Source of the DNA: Kangiella koreensis DSM 16069
Lineage (GTDB): Bacteria; Pseudomonadota; Gammaproteobacteria; Enterobacterales; Kangiellaceae
Length of the DNA stretch: 64,000 nucleotides
Assembly (NCBI RefSeq): GCF_000024085.1
Contig: NC_013166.1
Coordinates: 1,612,001-1,676,000 of the forward strand
Direction of reading: 5' to 3'
Position numbers and translations under genes: made by a program. Below the pieces are notes generated by a model. The model was not told the origin of the DNA and searched no databases. It saw only the letters and a list, made by a program, of their open reading frames with translations. Of this stretch, positions 9,726 to 19,346 are shown one piece after another (the stretch's first letter is position 1; the number at the start of each line of letters is the position of its first letter).

Positions 9726-9754
9726 TTTTACCTGGTATAAATATTTGGTATGAT
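9726..9754 (+). promoter_or_regulatory. suhB promoter
   Basis: An extended -10 (TGGTATGAT, hexamer 9749-9754) lies 17 bases after a weak -35 (TTTTAC, 9726-9731). It is about 55 bases ahead of the suhB start and followed by a GC-rich GCGCCC discriminator. Confidence 0.55.
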
Positions 9755-9809
9755 GCGCCCGTTTTTGGCCTTAGAGCCAACAGTTCTTTGACAGTGGTGG
9801 TGTATCAAT

Positions 9810-10586
9810 ATGAATGCGTACAAAACAATTGCCGTGCGTGCGGCTAATCGTGCGGGTGACTATATAGCGAAAGCGTTTAATGATCGTGATCGTATTATTT
9901 CGCAAAGCAAAGGTCTAAATGATTTTGTCAGCAACATCGACGAACAAGCAGAATATCTGATTATTGATACCATTAAAAAGAGTTATCCTGATCATGCCAT
10001 CTTCGCTGAAGAAAGTGGGCACCAGGGTAACAGTGACACTGTTTGGGTTATCGACCCGCTCGATGGCACTACCAACTTCCTACGTGGCATTCCTCACTTC
10101 TCTATATCCATTGCTGTTCGCCAGAAAGGCAAAACGGTTGCTGCAGTGGTTTACGACCCAATGCAAGACGAAATGTTCAGCGCAGCTAATGGCTCGGGAG
10201 CCCAGTTAAATAACAAGCGCCTACGCGTTAGCAATGCCAAGAAACTGGAAAATGCCCTATTAGCCACTGGCTTTCCATTCCGCGAAGGTCAAGACTTGTC
10301 CAAATACCTTGAATACTTCCAAGCGCTCTACCCACATTGCATTGATATGCGTCGCGCAGGTTCAGCGGCCCTTGATTTGGCTTACGTAGCGGCTGGTCGT
10401 CTTGATGGCTTCTGGGAGTTTGGCTTGAGTGATTGGGACACCGCTGCAGGTGCTTTAATCGTTAAAGAAGCTGGCGGAATGGTCAGCGACATCAAAGGTA
10501 ACCAATACACGGGCGATTCAGCGAGCATTCTGGCCGCGAACCCTGGCTTATTCAAGCATTTCCTACAAACAGTCAAAAACATCTAA
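9810..10586 (+). CDS. suhB: Inositol-1-monophosphatase family protein SuhB
   Basis: This is a 258-residue Mg-dependent phosphatase of the IMPase fold. In gammaproteobacteria SuhB also acts as an rRNA antitermination factor. Metal-binding motifs are visible: FAEESG near residue 70, WVIDPLDGTTNF near 80-92, and LSDWDTAAGALIVKEAGG near 210. The length matches E. coli SuhB. It is divergent from trmJ, the usual suhB-trmJ arrangement, and a stable hairpin follows. Confidence 0.95.
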   Translation: MNAYKTIAVRAANRAGDYIAKAFNDRDRIISQSKGLNDFVSNIDEQAEYLIIDTIKKSYPDHAIFAEESGHQGNSDTVWVIDPLDGTTNFLRGIPHFSISIAVRQKGKTVAAVVYDPMQDEMFSAANGSGAQLNNKRLRVSNAKKLENALLATGFPFREGQDLSKYLEYFQALYPHCIDMRRAGSAALDLAYVAAGRLDGFWEFGLSDWDTAAGALIVKEAGGMVSDIKGNQYTGDSASILAANPGLFKHFLQTVKNI

Positions 10587-10628
10587 AACATCGCAAAACT
10601 CAATCTTTTTCAGATATCACTAGAGAAC

Positions 10629-10659
10629 GACGGGCCAATTATTATACAATTGGTCCGTC
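10629..10659 (+). terminator. Terminator-like hairpin after suhB
   Basis: GACGGGCCAATT and AATTGGTCCGTC form a 12-bp stem with one G-T pair and a 7-base loop. The following T tract is weak (CCTCTT), so termination may be partial. Confidence 0.55.
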
Positions 10660-10701
10660 CTCTTACCAGATTCACACAAAAGTACAAAGGTAGTTATTGA
10701 T

Positions 10702-11499
10702 ATGAATACTCTTTTTAATGCACTTTGGGAAGATTACATCCAAATCACTCCAGACGCATTGACTATTCACAATAAATTCAAAGCGTTAGGTGAGGAAGTT
10801 ATCACCAACGATCACATAGCATTAAGAACCTACAATGATGGTTTGATCAGCCTTAAGCACATAGCTGAACACTTGAAACAGTTTGGTTATCAGGAAGCAG
10901 GCGAATATCATTTTGAAGAAAAAAAGCTTTATGCGAAGCATTTTGCTCATGAAAGCGAATCCGACGCACCAAAAATCTTTGTCAGCGAACTATTGCTGGA
11001 AGAATTTTCTCCTGAACTGCAAATGTTCTGTCGCGGTCTAATCGCCGAAGCTAATTGGAATATCAACAAGAACGGCTTACAACTTCCAAGCCGACCTTGG
11101 GGTAAAATTTCTCGTACAGCTTACGAAAAGTTATTAGAAGAAAGTGAATACGCCGCATGGCTGGCAGCTTTTGGTCTGCGTGCAAACCACTTTACCGTTT
11201 CAGTAAATCATTTATCCAAACTGGGTACGCTTGAAGACGTCAATGAGTATCTTAAACAGAATGACTTTGAGCTCAACACTAGTGGCGGCGAGATCAAAGG
11301 CAATGAAGACGTCTGCTTAAAGCAAAGCTCAACTATGGCCAATATGGTTGAGTGGAAATTTGAAGACGGCACCTACCCTATCCGATCATGCTTCTATGAA
11401 TTCGCAGAACGCTTTGCGATGAACAATGGCGAGCTATATCAGGGGTTTGTTGCTGCAAGTGCCGACAAAATTTTTGAGTCAACCAATGCAGCAGCTTAA
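10702..11499 (+). CDS. DUF1338 / HglS-like metal-dependent oxygenase family protein
   Basis: This 265-residue protein resembles the DUF1338 family. The founding characterised member, HglS of Pseudomonas, is an Fe(II) 2-oxoadipate dioxygenase/decarboxylase in lysine breakdown that forms D-2-hydroxyglutarate. Visible marks are a candidate metal-ligand His in NDHIALRTY (H38), a second His cluster in LRANHFTVSVNHL (about 175-187), and the GGEIKGNEDV segment beyond it. It is much shorter than HglS, so substrate assignment is unsafe. RBS AAAGGTAG precedes the start. It is convergent with etfA across a bidirectional terminator. Confidence 0.75.
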   Translation: MNTLFNALWEDYIQITPDALTIHNKFKALGEEVITNDHIALRTYNDGLISLKHIAEHLKQFGYQEAGEYHFEEKKLYAKHFAHESESDAPKIFVSELLLEEFSPELQMFCRGLIAEANWNINKNGLQLPSRPWGKISRTAYEKLLEESEYAAWLAAFGLRANHFTVSVNHLSKLGTLEDVNEYLKQNDFELNTSGGEIKGNEDVCLKQSSTMANMVEWKFEDGTYPIRSCFYEFAERFAMNNGELYQGFVAASADKIFESTNAAA

Positions 11500-11523
11500 T
11501 TTAAGACTGTTCTGACTGACATA

Positions 11524-11550
11524 AAAAAACCGCCAAATGGCGGTTTTTTT
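11524..11550. terminator. Bidirectional terminator between DUF1338 gene and etfA
   Basis: AAAAAACCGCC and GGCGGTTTTTTT form a symmetric stem with A and T runs, able to serve both converging genes. Confidence 0.85.
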
Positions 11551-11569
11551 ATTGCTTGGAATAGTATTA

Positions 11570-12499
11570 CTAAAGCGATTCTATTAGCTCTGGAACCACT
11601 TTGAACAAATCAGCTACTAATCCATAATCTGCGACCTGGAATATTGGAGCTTCTTCATCTTTATTGATGGCAACAATCACTTTGGAGTCTTTCATGCCAG
11701 CCAGGTGTTGAATGGCTCCTGAAATACCGATAGCGATATACAATTCCGGGGCAACGATTTTACCGGTTTGACCAACCTGGTAATCGTTTGGAACAAATCC
11801 TGCATCAACGGCTGCACGTGAAGCGCCAACAGCTGCGCCTAGCTTGTCTGCTAATTGCTCGAGCATGGCGAAGTTTTCACCACTGCCCATACCGCGACCA
11901 CCTGAAACAATCACTTTGGCAGAAGTCAGTTCAGGACGCTCAGATTCTGTCAGCTCTTCGCCGACGTAGTCTACTAAAGCACTATGCTGCGTTGCGTCTA
12001 CAGTTTCTACTGAAGCTGAACCGCCTTCATGAGACAAGGCATCAAATGCTGTGGCACGTACAGTAATCACTTTCTTGCTATCGTTACTTTTTACCGTAGC
12101 AATCGCATTACCTGCGTAGACTGGGCGTTTGAAAGTATCATCACTTTCAACAGAAATGATGTCAGAAATTTGTTGAACGTCTAGCAGCGCTGCAACTCGA
12201 GGAGCAATGTTTTTACCGAACGTGGTTGCTGGCGCAAGAATATGACTGAAACTCTCTGCTTGCTCAACCACAAGCTTGTCCAAATCTTCGGCCATCAAAT
12301 GCGCGTAATGCTCAGCATCTGCTAATAAAACTTTATCAACACCTTCCGCTTTAGCGGCTTCATCGGCGACTGATTTACAATCATGACCGGCAACTAAAAC
12401 TACGGTTTCGCCAGCTAATTGTTTTGCTGCTGCAATGGTATTAAAAGTTGCAGGCTGAAGTTCGCTGTTATTGTGTTCTGCAATGATTAAAGTGGCCAT
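11570..12499 (-). CDS. etfA: Electron transfer flavoprotein alpha subunit
   Basis: EtfA pairs with EtfB to carry electrons from acyl-CoA and amino-acid dehydrogenases to ETF-ubiquinone oxidoreductase. The 309-residue chain has an N-terminal nucleotide-fold domain and a C-terminal FAD-binding domain. Typical motifs are [13 protein letters not shown] (shown as VSGGRGMGS here), [34 protein letters not shown] and [11 protein letters not shown]. Its start overlaps the etfB stop by one base (TAATG), so translation is coupled. Confidence 0.96.
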   Translation of the reverse strand: MATLIIAEHNNSELQPATFNTIAAAKQLAGETVVLVAGHDCKSVADEAAKAEGVDKVLLADAEHYAHLMAEDLDKLVVEQAESFSHILAPATTFGKNIAPRVAALLDVQQISDIISVESDDTFKRPVYAGNAIATVKSNDSKKVITVRATAFDALSHEGGSASVETVDATQHSALVDYVGEELTESERPELTSAKVIVSGGRGMGSGENFAMLEQLADKLGAAVGASRAAVDAGFVPNDYQVGQTGKIVAPELYIAIGISGAIQHLAGMKDSKVIVAINKDEEAPIFQVADYGLVADLFKVVPELIESL

Positions 12500-13248
12500 T
12501 AGATCACCTTCGCTTCATTCTTAAGTTTGTCCACCAACTCAGCAACCGTTTCGACTTTGATGCCTTCTTTACGTGCCGGAGGGTTTTCAACAGTTAATGT
12601 TTCAGTGCGAGGAGCAACGTCAACACCCAAATCAGCAATCGCCAGCTCATCAAGCGGCTTGCGCTTTGCTTTCATGATATTAGGTAGTGATGCGAAACGA
12701 GGCTCGTTCAAACGCAAATCGGTTGTGATAATGGCTGGCAATTTAACGGATAAAGTTTGTAGACCACCATCAATCTCACGAGTCACCTGAGCTTTACCAT
12801 CAGCAACTTCAACTTTTGAGGCAAAGGTACCTTGCCCCCAACCTAATAAAGCACCAAGCATTTGACCAGTTTGGTTGTTATCTCCATCAATCGATTGCTT
12901 ACCAAGAAGCACCATTTCTGGCTGTTCTTTTTCGACAACGGTTTTAAGAACCTTAGCAACAGCCAAAGGCTCTATGTCATCTTCTGATTTAACCAGAATG
13001 GCACGATCAGCACCCAGAGCCAACGCTGTACGCAAGCTTTCCTGACACTGTTGATTACCAATCGAGACTACTATCACTTCGCTGGCAACGCCCTGCTCTT
13101 TCAGGCGCACCGCTTCTTCAACAGCAATCTCACAGAATGGATTCATGGACATTTTAACATTGGCCATTTCCACGCCAGTATTGTCCGCCTTAACGCGAAC
13201 CTTAACATTCGCATCAATAACACGTTTTATTGCAACGAGAATTTTCAT
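12499..13248 (-). CDS. etfB: Electron transfer flavoprotein beta subunit
   Basis: EtfB is the 249-residue beta subunit of the ETF heterodimer, holding AMP and the dehydrogenase recognition loop. Family motifs seen are [19 protein letters not shown] at the start, [16 protein letters not shown] near 38, ILVKSEDD near 90, and [18 protein letters not shown] near 122. It is the first gene of the etfBA unit, divergent from the ETF-ubiquinone oxidoreductase gene 181 bases away, suggesting a shared regulatory region. Confidence 0.96.
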   Translation of the reverse strand: MKILVAIKRVIDANVKVRVKADNTGVEMANVKMSMNPFCEIAVEEAVRLKEQGVASEVIVVSIGNQQCQESLRTALALGADRAILVKSEDDIEPLAVAKVLKTVVEKEQPEMVLLGKQSIDGDNNQTGQMLGALLGWGQGTFASKVEVADGKAQVTREIDGGLQTLSVKLPAIITTDLRLNEPRFASLPNIMKAKRKPLDELAIADLGVDVAPRTETLTVENPPARKEGIKVETVAELVDKLKNEAKVI

Positions 13249-13429
13249 GAAAACCCTATCTATGTATAATTTCGCCAGATATAGACGACTGCGGCGTCTA
13301 TCTTTAGTAAAATAGGCGGCAATGGTGACGTTTTAAGGCCTTAAGGTCAATAGTAAACGGTCAATTTGCGCCAAATTTGAACAGATTTTAACCGTTTTTG
13401 AGTAAAAAAACAGATAAGGGGAGAATTAA

Positions 13430-15085
13430 GTGGAACGTGAATTTATGGAGTTTGATGTCGTTATCGTTGGTGCAGGCCCTGCGGGCCTCTCAGCAGCGAT
13501 TCGTCTTCGCCAACTGGCAGTCGAAAAAGACCAGGATTTGATGGTCTGTGTGGTTGAAAAAGGCTCCGAAGTTGGTGCGCACATCCTATCCGGTGCCGTT
13601 TTCGAACCTACCGCATTAAATGAACTCATCCCTGACTGGCAAGAAAAGAATGCTCCTCTGTTAACCAAAGTTTCAGAAGATAATATTTACCTCTTTAGAG
13701 GCGAGAATAAATCAATTAAGATTCCAAACCTCTTTGCTCCCAAAACCATGCACAACCATGGTAACTATATCGTCAGCTTGGGTAATGTTTGCCGATGGTT
13801 GGCCGAACAAGCTGAAGCATTGGGCGTAGAAATCTTCCCGGGCTTTGCTGCTTCTGAAGTACTCTATAACGAGGACGGCTCAGTAAAGGGTATTGCTACC
13901 GGCGATATGGGCATCAGTCGTGACGGTGAGAAGAAAGATAGCTACATGCCAGGCATGGAGCTGCATGCTAAATACACATTGTTTGCAGAAGGCTGCCGTG
14001 GACACTTGGGCAAAGAGCTTATTGCAAAATATGAATTAGATAAAGGCAAAGAGCCGCAGCATTACGGCATCGGTATTAAAGAACTGTGGAAAGTTCCTGC
14101 TGATCAACATAAAGAAGGCTTGGTGGTGCATACTGCAGGATGGCCTTTAAGCGAATCGGGATCAGCTGGTGGCGGCTTCCTTTACCATATCGAAGACCAT
14201 CAGGTAGTTGTTGGGTTAATCACTGACCTTTCCTACTCTAATCCACACGTCAGTCCATTTGATGAGTTCCAGCGTTACAAACATCAGGCAGTCATCAAGC
14301 AATACCTTGAGGGCGGTGAGCGTATCTCTTACGGAGCTCGAGCTATCACTAAAGGCGGACTTCAATCGCAGCCAAAAATGTCTTTCCCTGGTGGCTTGTT
14401 GATTGGCGATGATGCTGGAACCTTGAACTTTGCCAAAATTAAAGGCTCTCACACAGCCATGAAATCCGGCATGATTGCTGCTGAAACGGTTATCAACGCT
14501 ATTGCCAGCGAAAAAGATAATGATGATTTAGTTGAGTACGCCGATAATTACAAACAGTCTTGGGCTTGGAAAGAACTCCACACACAGCGTAACTTCGGCC
14601 CAGCGCAACACAAGTGGGGCAATCTGTTAGGCTCTGCGTATGCCTTTATTGATTTAAATATATTCAATGGCAAGTTGCCTTGGACTTTAAATGACCCTGA
14701 ACCAGACTATGCACAATTAAAGCTGGCATCAGAGTGCAAAAAAATAAACTATCCAAAACCCGATGGTAAATTATCCTTTGATAAACTGTCCTCGGTCTTT
14801 GTCTCCAATACTAATCACGAAGAAGATCAACCGGTACACTTAAAACTTAAAGACCAGTCAATACCGATTGAAGTTAATTTGGAAAAGTTTGACGAGCCGG
14901 CTCAGCGCTACTGCCCTGCGGGAGTTTACGAGGTCGTTCGTGACGATGATGGGAATAATCCTAAGTTTATTATTAATGCGCAGAACTGCGTACACTGTAA
15001 AACTTGTGATATTAAAGACCCCAGCCAGAACATTCATTGGGTTACTCCAGAAGGAACCGGTGGTCCTAACTATCCTAATATGTAA
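13430..15085 (+). CDS. Electron transfer flavoprotein-ubiquinone oxidoreductase
   Basis: ETF-QO passes electrons from reduced ETF to ubiquinone at the inner membrane. The 551-residue protein opens with a Rossmann FAD motif (VIVGAGPAGLSAAIRL) and has ARAITKGGLQSQPK and GGLLIGDDAGTLN in the FAD/quinone domain. It ends with a 4Fe-4S domain whose ligands are visible in YCPAGVYEV and CVHCKTCDIKDP. The start is taken as GTG at 13430 because GGGGAG lies eight bases upstream; an ATG five codons later is the alternative. It lies next to, and divergent from, etfBA. Confidence 0.95.
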   Translation: MEREFMEFDVVIVGAGPAGLSAAIRLRQLAVEKDQDLMVCVVEKGSEVGAHILSGAVFEPTALNELIPDWQEKNAPLLTKVSEDNIYLFRGENKSIKIPNLFAPKTMHNHGNYIVSLGNVCRWLAEQAEALGVEIFPGFAASEVLYNEDGSVKGIATGDMGISRDGEKKDSYMPGMELHAKYTLFAEGCRGHLGKELIAKYELDKGKEPQHYGIGIKELWKVPADQHKEGLVVHTAGWPLSESGSAGGGFLYHIEDHQVVVGLITDLSYSNPHVSPFDEFQRYKHQAVIKQYLEGGERISYGARAITKGGLQSQPKMSFPGGLLIGDDAGTLNFAKIKGSHTAMKSGMIAAETVINAIASEKDNDDLVEYADNYKQSWAWKELHTQRNFGPAQHKWGNLLGSAYAFIDLNIFNGKLPWTLNDPEPDYAQLKLASECKKINYPKPDGKLSFDKLSSVFVSNTNHEEDQPVHLKLKDQSIPIEVNLEKFDEPAQRYCPAGVYEVVRDDDGNNPKFIINAQNCVHCKTCDIKDPSQNIHWVTPEGTGGPNYPNM

Positions 15086-15103
15086 GCCTGAATTATCACC
15101 CAT

Positions 15104-15132
15104 AAAAAAAGCGGCAAATTGCCGCTTTTTTT
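15104..15132. terminator. Bidirectional terminator
   Basis: A long perfect stem with core GCGGCAA/TTGCCGC is flanked by A7 and T7. It serves the ETF-QO gene and the converging HAF-repeat gene. Confidence 0.9.
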
Positions 15133-15157
15133 ATGACACTAATTTCATATGGACGGG

Positions 15158-16423
15158 CTAACTTTTCTTTCTTCTTAAACCAAACAAACTTAAAAGAACA
15201 AGCATCATAAATGGAACACTACCACCACCAGAATTATTATCTTCTTCGATATCGCAGCTTTCAACTGCTCCTCCTGTAGGGTCGAGTCTGAAAGCTCTTA
15301 TCTCTCCATCTTTTGCTCCAAAGCCTATAATTTGACCTGCGTTGTTAATGTCGGTTGCTTCAGTTAATTTCCAACCTGAGTTACATGGAATTAATTCATT
15401 GAGATTTTTCATCTCTTCATCTTCATAAATAAAGGCAGCAAACTCATTCAATGTAGGTGCGGATACAAGTGCTCTGCCGACAATTTGTCGGTTATCATTA
15501 ATAGCTCTAGCTCTAGAGTCAGTAAAATCTGAGCGCAAGAAGCCTAAAAAGGTTAACTCTTCGGAGCCACTCTGTGCATCATAATAAAAAGCTTCTTGAT
15601 TGTCTCGAGTACCCGAAATGTAGACGCTTCCTACAACCTCATCATGAATATTGATTCCATGGGCAAAAGTAGCACGATTGTCTACGGTTGGAATCTCGCT
15701 GATGCTAAAGTTATTATTAGCATCTACAATAAAAGACTGGATAGTAAATTGCCCAGAGTTTGGCACAATTGCGTCGGCAAATCCAATCGCCTTCCCAGAG
15801 TTATTAATGGCAGTCATGTACGATTTTCTAGAGACATCATCTGCCAAAGATGGCACCATAAAATAAGTTTGGTCGTTATTATTATATACGAACCCTCTAT
15901 CAACAGCCTCGTTATCATCTTCTGTATCAACATCAAACATGCCGTAACCCACGATCAAGTTGCTATCATTGATGTCAGAAACACGTGTTTGTGAAAGGTT
16001 ATCCTTCTCAATTAATTTTTCGATTCCGCCATCAAAAATAATCGCGAAAAGTTTTTCCTGTATTACTGTATTACCGTTTTCTTGTTCCACTTCGCTTAGC
16101 TGATTAGCGTAACCCACGGCAATACCAGAAGAATTAATGCCCACAGCCTCACTAAAGGTTCCATCAGTCAGAACACCAAGATCCTCATTGCCTCCTTGCT
16201 GAAACTTTACGGCATGACCAAAAAACTCTCTTCCACCATCGTCGGTTTCGGGACCATTAGCAACACCCACAGCAATTCCCTGCTCATTAAGCTTATAGGC
16301 TACACTATAATTACCATCAAGACCGCCCAAGTCTACAATCTCATAAGGTGCGGATAAGGCAAGTCCCGTGCTTAATGTAAGCAATGAGGCAAGTAAAGTT
16401 TTCTTAAATCGCTTTTGTTTCAT
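15158..16423 (-). CDS. Secreted DUF3466/HAF-repeat protein with GlyGly-CTERM-like tail
   Basis: This is a 421-residue exported protein of unknown function. Residues 1-25 form a signal peptide (KRFKKTLLASLLTLSTGLALSA). The body has repeated segments of the form G-I-N-x-x-G-x-x-V-G (VGINSSGIAVGYAN, MTAINNSGKAIGFAD, ARAINDNRQIVGRAL, ATDINNAGQIIGFGA), the HAF/DUF3466 beta-propeller-like repeat. The tail has a Gly-Gly-Gly-Ser hinge, about 15 hydrophobic residues and RRKKS, matching C-terminal sorting signals processed by rhombosortase. No sorting protease is seen nearby. The tail implies release or anchoring at the cell surface. Confidence 0.85.
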   Translation of the reverse strand: MKQKRFKKTLLASLLTLSTGLALSAPYEIVDLGGLDGNYSVAYKLNEQGIAVGVANGPETDDGGREFFGHAVKFQQGGNEDLGVLTDGTFSEAVGINSSGIAVGYANQLSEVEQENGNTVIQEKLFAIIFDGGIEKLIEKDNLSQTRVSDINDSNLIVGYGMFDVDTEDDNEAVDRGFVYNNNDQTYFMVPSLADDVSRKSYMTAINNSGKAIGFADAIVPNSGQFTIQSFIVDANNNFSISEIPTVDNRATFAHGINIHDEVVGSVYISGTRDNQEAFYYDAQSGSEELTFLGFLRSDFTDSRARAINDNRQIVGRALVSAPTLNEFAAFIYEDEEMKNLNELIPCNSGWKLTEATDINNAGQIIGFGAKDGEIRAFRLDPTGGAVESCDIEEDNNSGGGSVPFMMLVLLSLFGLRRKKS

Positions 16424-16501
16424 TCTATTTCTCTTATATTAACGAATTTGGTGTAATCAATGCACTTCTGTCATGCGACATCAGGATGTCATCATCAGAT
16501 A

Positions 16502-17149
16502 TCACTCAGCGTCAGGCTGTGATTCTGGCCTGGCGTCTTTAAAGGCGTCTAATGTTAAGCAGTGCTTCTCTACTTCAACCAGACGCGGGTAATCAGTCAA
16601 ATCGACATTAAAGCGTCGAGCATTGTACATTTGTGCCACAATAAAGACATCCGCTAAAGTAAGCATCTCGCCAAAAGCGAAAAAGCCCTGCTCTTTGTAG
16701 CTTTGTAACTCTAGCTCAATCGCTCTGAACCCTTCATGAATCCAGTGTCGGTACCATGTATCTTTAGCTTCATCACTGACATTCAACTCACCCTTCAGAT
16801 ACTTAAGCACTCTCAAGTTATCGAGTGGATGTATGTCGCATGCAACGATTTGACATAAGCTTCTGACTTTAGCTCTCAAAAAAGGTTCATCGGGTAATAA
16901 CTTTGGCCCCTTGAAACTTTCATCCAAATACTCACAAATTGCCAAGGATTGACTCAGTAGTTTGCCATTGTCATCAAGTAAAGGCACAAGCCCTTGTGGG
17001 TTTTGCTCCAGGTATTCGGGCTTATGCTGCTCACCACCATCTTTCACTAAATGAACAGGGATCATTTGGTAAGACAGGCGCTTCACATTAAGCGCAATAC
17101 GCACTCGGTAGGCTGCCGTTGAGCGCCAGTAACTATAAAGTTTCAGCAT
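16502..17149 (-). CDS. maiA: Maleylacetoacetate isomerase (zeta-class GST)
   Basis: MaiA isomerises maleylacetoacetate to fumarylacetoacetate using glutathione, the fifth step of tyrosine breakdown. The 215-residue chain starts MLKLYSYWRSTAAYRVRIAL, the glutathione-binding motif region of zeta-class GSTs. NPQGLVPLLDDNGK, SLAICEYLDE and the C-terminal helical domain (LTLADVFIVAQMYNARRF) follow. It is the last gene of the hppD-hmgA-fahA-maiA unit, 27 bases after fahA. Confidence 0.93.
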   Translation of the reverse strand: MLKLYSYWRSTAAYRVRIALNVKRLSYQMIPVHLVKDGGEQHKPEYLEQNPQGLVPLLDDNGKLLSQSLAICEYLDESFKGPKLLPDEPFLRAKVRSLCQIVACDIHPLDNLRVLKYLKGELNVSDEAKDTWYRHWIHEGFRAIELELQSYKEQGFFAFGEMLTLADVFIVAQMYNARRFNVDLTDYPRLVEVEKHCLTLDAFKDARPESQPDAE

Positions 17150-17176
17150 AAACCCTCCTGAGTTCTATATTGCGTA

Positions 17177-18166
17177 CTATGCTTTTGGGTCGTACTTTTC
17201 AACAACTTGGTTAATTTGCCCGAAAATACTATCGCCATTACTATCAAACATTTCAATCGTAACCCGATCGCCAAACTGCATAAATGGTGTTGTCGGTTTG
17301 CCATTGGCAATAATTTCCAGCATGCGAACCTCGGCTAAACACGATGAGCCCGTTGACTGATCTTTGTTCGAAATAGTACCTGATCCAACAATAGTGCCCG
17401 CACTTAATGGGCGAGTTTTTGCAGCATGCGCAACCAGAGTTGGAAAGTCAAAAACCATGTCTACACCACAGTCAGGCTTGCCTAATAAGTTTTCATTGAG
17501 ATGTGTTACTAAAGGTAAATAAACTTTTTTGCCGTCCCACTTATCGCCTAACTCATCAGGAGTCACTGCGACTGGTGAGAATGCAGAAGAAGGTTTTGCC
17601 TGGAAAAAGCCGAAGCCTTTAGCTAACTCGCCTGGAATCAGGTTACGCAATGAAACGTCGTTCACTGTCATCAACAAACGAATTTCTTTTTCAGCTTGCT
17701 CTGGTGTTGCATCCATTGGCACATCGCCAGTGATTACAGCTACTTCAGCCTCCATATCAATTCCATACTCTTCGCTGGCCATTTTGATTTTCTCACGTGG
17801 GCCAAGGAAAGTATCGCTACCGCCTTGATACATCAAAGGGTCTGTCCAGAACGTTTCTGGCATTTCTGCACCACGTGCTTTACGCACTAATTCAACGTGG
17901 TTTACATAAGCACTGCCATCGGCCCATTGATAAGCGCGCGGCAAAGGTGACTCACAGGCAGCTTGGTCAAATTCAAAGGCATCATTGGCCTTGCCTTCGT
18001 TAAGGTCTGCGTACAATAACTCAAGCTGTGGTTTGAAGTTATCCCAGTCATCTAATGCTGCCTGCATGGTTTTAACAAAGCCAGGTTTAACAGCACGCGT
18101 TAAATCACGACTAACGACTACTAATTGCCCATCTCTTGAGTCATCTTTTAATGTTGCTAATTTCAT
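17177..18166 (-). CDS. Fumarylacetoacetate hydrolase
   Basis: This enzyme cleaves fumarylacetoacetate into fumarate and acetoacetate, the last step of tyrosine catabolism. The 329-residue chain is the shorter bacterial form. Family features are GGSDTFLGPREKI, the metal-binding glutamates in YGIDMEAEVAVITGDVP, NDVSLRN, GFGFFQAKPSSAFSPVAVTP and IVGSGTISNKDQ. It lies between hmgA and maiA on the same strand, consistent with one transcript. Confidence 0.93.
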   Translation of the reverse strand: MKLATLKDDSRDGQLVVVSRDLTRAVKPGFVKTMQAALDDWDNFKPQLELLYADLNEGKANDAFEFDQAACESPLPRAYQWADGSAYVNHVELVRKARGAEMPETFWTDPLMYQGGSDTFLGPREKIKMASEEYGIDMEAEVAVITGDVPMDATPEQAEKEIRLLMTVNDVSLRNLIPGELAKGFGFFQAKPSSAFSPVAVTPDELGDKWDGKKVYLPLVTHLNENLLGKPDCGVDMVFDFPTLVAHAAKTRPLSAGTIVGSGTISNKDQSTGSSCLAEVRMLEIIANGKPTTPFMQFGDRVTIEMFDSNGDSIFGQINQVVEKYDPKA

Positions 18167-18214
18167 TGTTACTTCCTAAATTCTTATCAAATCAATTGAA
18201 TGGTATGAATGAAG

Positions 18215-19345
18215 TTATTTGCTGGCTTTCCAGCTATTACAGTACTCTTCATTTTCAACACTGCTCATCTCATCCGAAACTTCTAGCGCATCGCGAGTAT
18301 CAATCATCACCGCCACTTCATCGGTTGCTTTCTTGGCATAGTTACGCCCTGCTTCAAATGCTTTTGGGTGTGGACCATGCGTAAAACCAGACGGATGGAA
18401 TGTGACCATACCAGCATCAATATTGTCGCGGCTGAAGAAATCACCTGCGTGATAAAAAATCACTTCGTCAAAGTCATCGTTATTGTGATAGAAAGGCACT
18501 TTCAATGCACCAGGATCCGACTCAATCGGACGCGGCACAAAAGTACAAATCACAAAACGACTAGCGACAAAAGTGGTATGAGCCGATGGTGGCAAATGAT
18601 AGCGGTGTGACATCAATGGACGAATATCACGCCAGTTGATGCGAACAACCGATAAGTCACCGTGCCAACCGATCGCATCAAGCGGCGAATAGTTGAAGTG
18701 GACTTTTGAAAGTTGATCACGACGTTTAATTTCTACCGACCATGGCTTGTCATCCTGCTGCGCCAGAAACTTATCATTGACGCTTGGAACATCCAACATC
18801 GCCGGATCGAAAATGGCCTGCGGACCAACCAATCCTTTTTCAGGCAGCTGATAGCTATCGTTGGTCGCTTCGATTAACAGCATAGTCATCGGCTCTTGTG
18901 GCTCAAGACGCCACATGGTTCCGCGTGGAATAACCACATAGTCACCATCTCGAATTTCCATATGCCCATAGTCACAGAATAAATCACCTTTACCCTTATG
19001 AATAAAAAGCAATTCATCGCCATCGCCATTACGCGCCAATGCTGGCATAGCTTCAGCGCATTCCCAGATACGGAATTTGCAGCTGGCGTTATGCAACAAT
19101 TCTTTGGCGCTCCAAGGCGAGAGGCTCGCCTTGTCGAGGTCGTTTAAGTCAAACGCTCGTGGGCGTAATGGGCCTTCCCACTTCTCCCACGAAGTTGGCG
19201 CACGTTTATGATGAAAGTGTGCGGTTGGACCAAAGAAACCACTTCGCCCTGCTTCGCGCTCGTAGATCGCCTCTTCAGGCAAGTCCGCGTGCGCCTGACG
19301 TGAAATGGTTCCTTCTTTATGAGGGAACGCAATCCATTTACGCAT
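18215..19345 (-). CDS. hmgA: Homogentisate 1,2-dioxygenase
   Basis: HmgA opens the aromatic ring of homogentisate with O2 to give maleylacetoacetate. The 376-residue chain is a cupin-fold enzyme. Typical parts are FHHKRAPTSWEKWEGPLRPRA near the start, a jelly-roll segment (DYVVIPRGTMWRLEP), and the Fe-binding region FHPSGFTHGPHPKAFE near the C-terminus. It is somewhat shorter than the pseudomonad enzyme (about 430), as in a second bacterial subgroup. Its start is one base after the hppD stop. Confidence 0.93.
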   Translation of the reverse strand: MRKWIAFPHKEGTISRQAHADLPEEAIYEREAGRSGFFGPTAHFHHKRAPTSWEKWEGPLRPRAFDLNDLDKASLSPWSAKELLHNASCKFRIWECAEAMPALARNGDGDELLFIHKGKGDLFCDYGHMEIRDGDYVVIPRGTMWRLEPQEPMTMLLIEATNDSYQLPEKGLVGPQAIFDPAMLDVPSVNDKFLAQQDDKPWSVEIKRRDQLSKVHFNYSPLDAIGWHGDLSVVRINWRDIRPLMSHRYHLPPSAHTTFVASRFVICTFVPRPIESDPGALKVPFYHNNDDFDEVIFYHAGDFFSRDNIDAGMVTFHPSGFTHGPHPKAFEAGRNYAKKATDEVAVMIDTRDALEVSDEMSSVENEEYCNSWKASK

Positions 19346-19346
19346 C

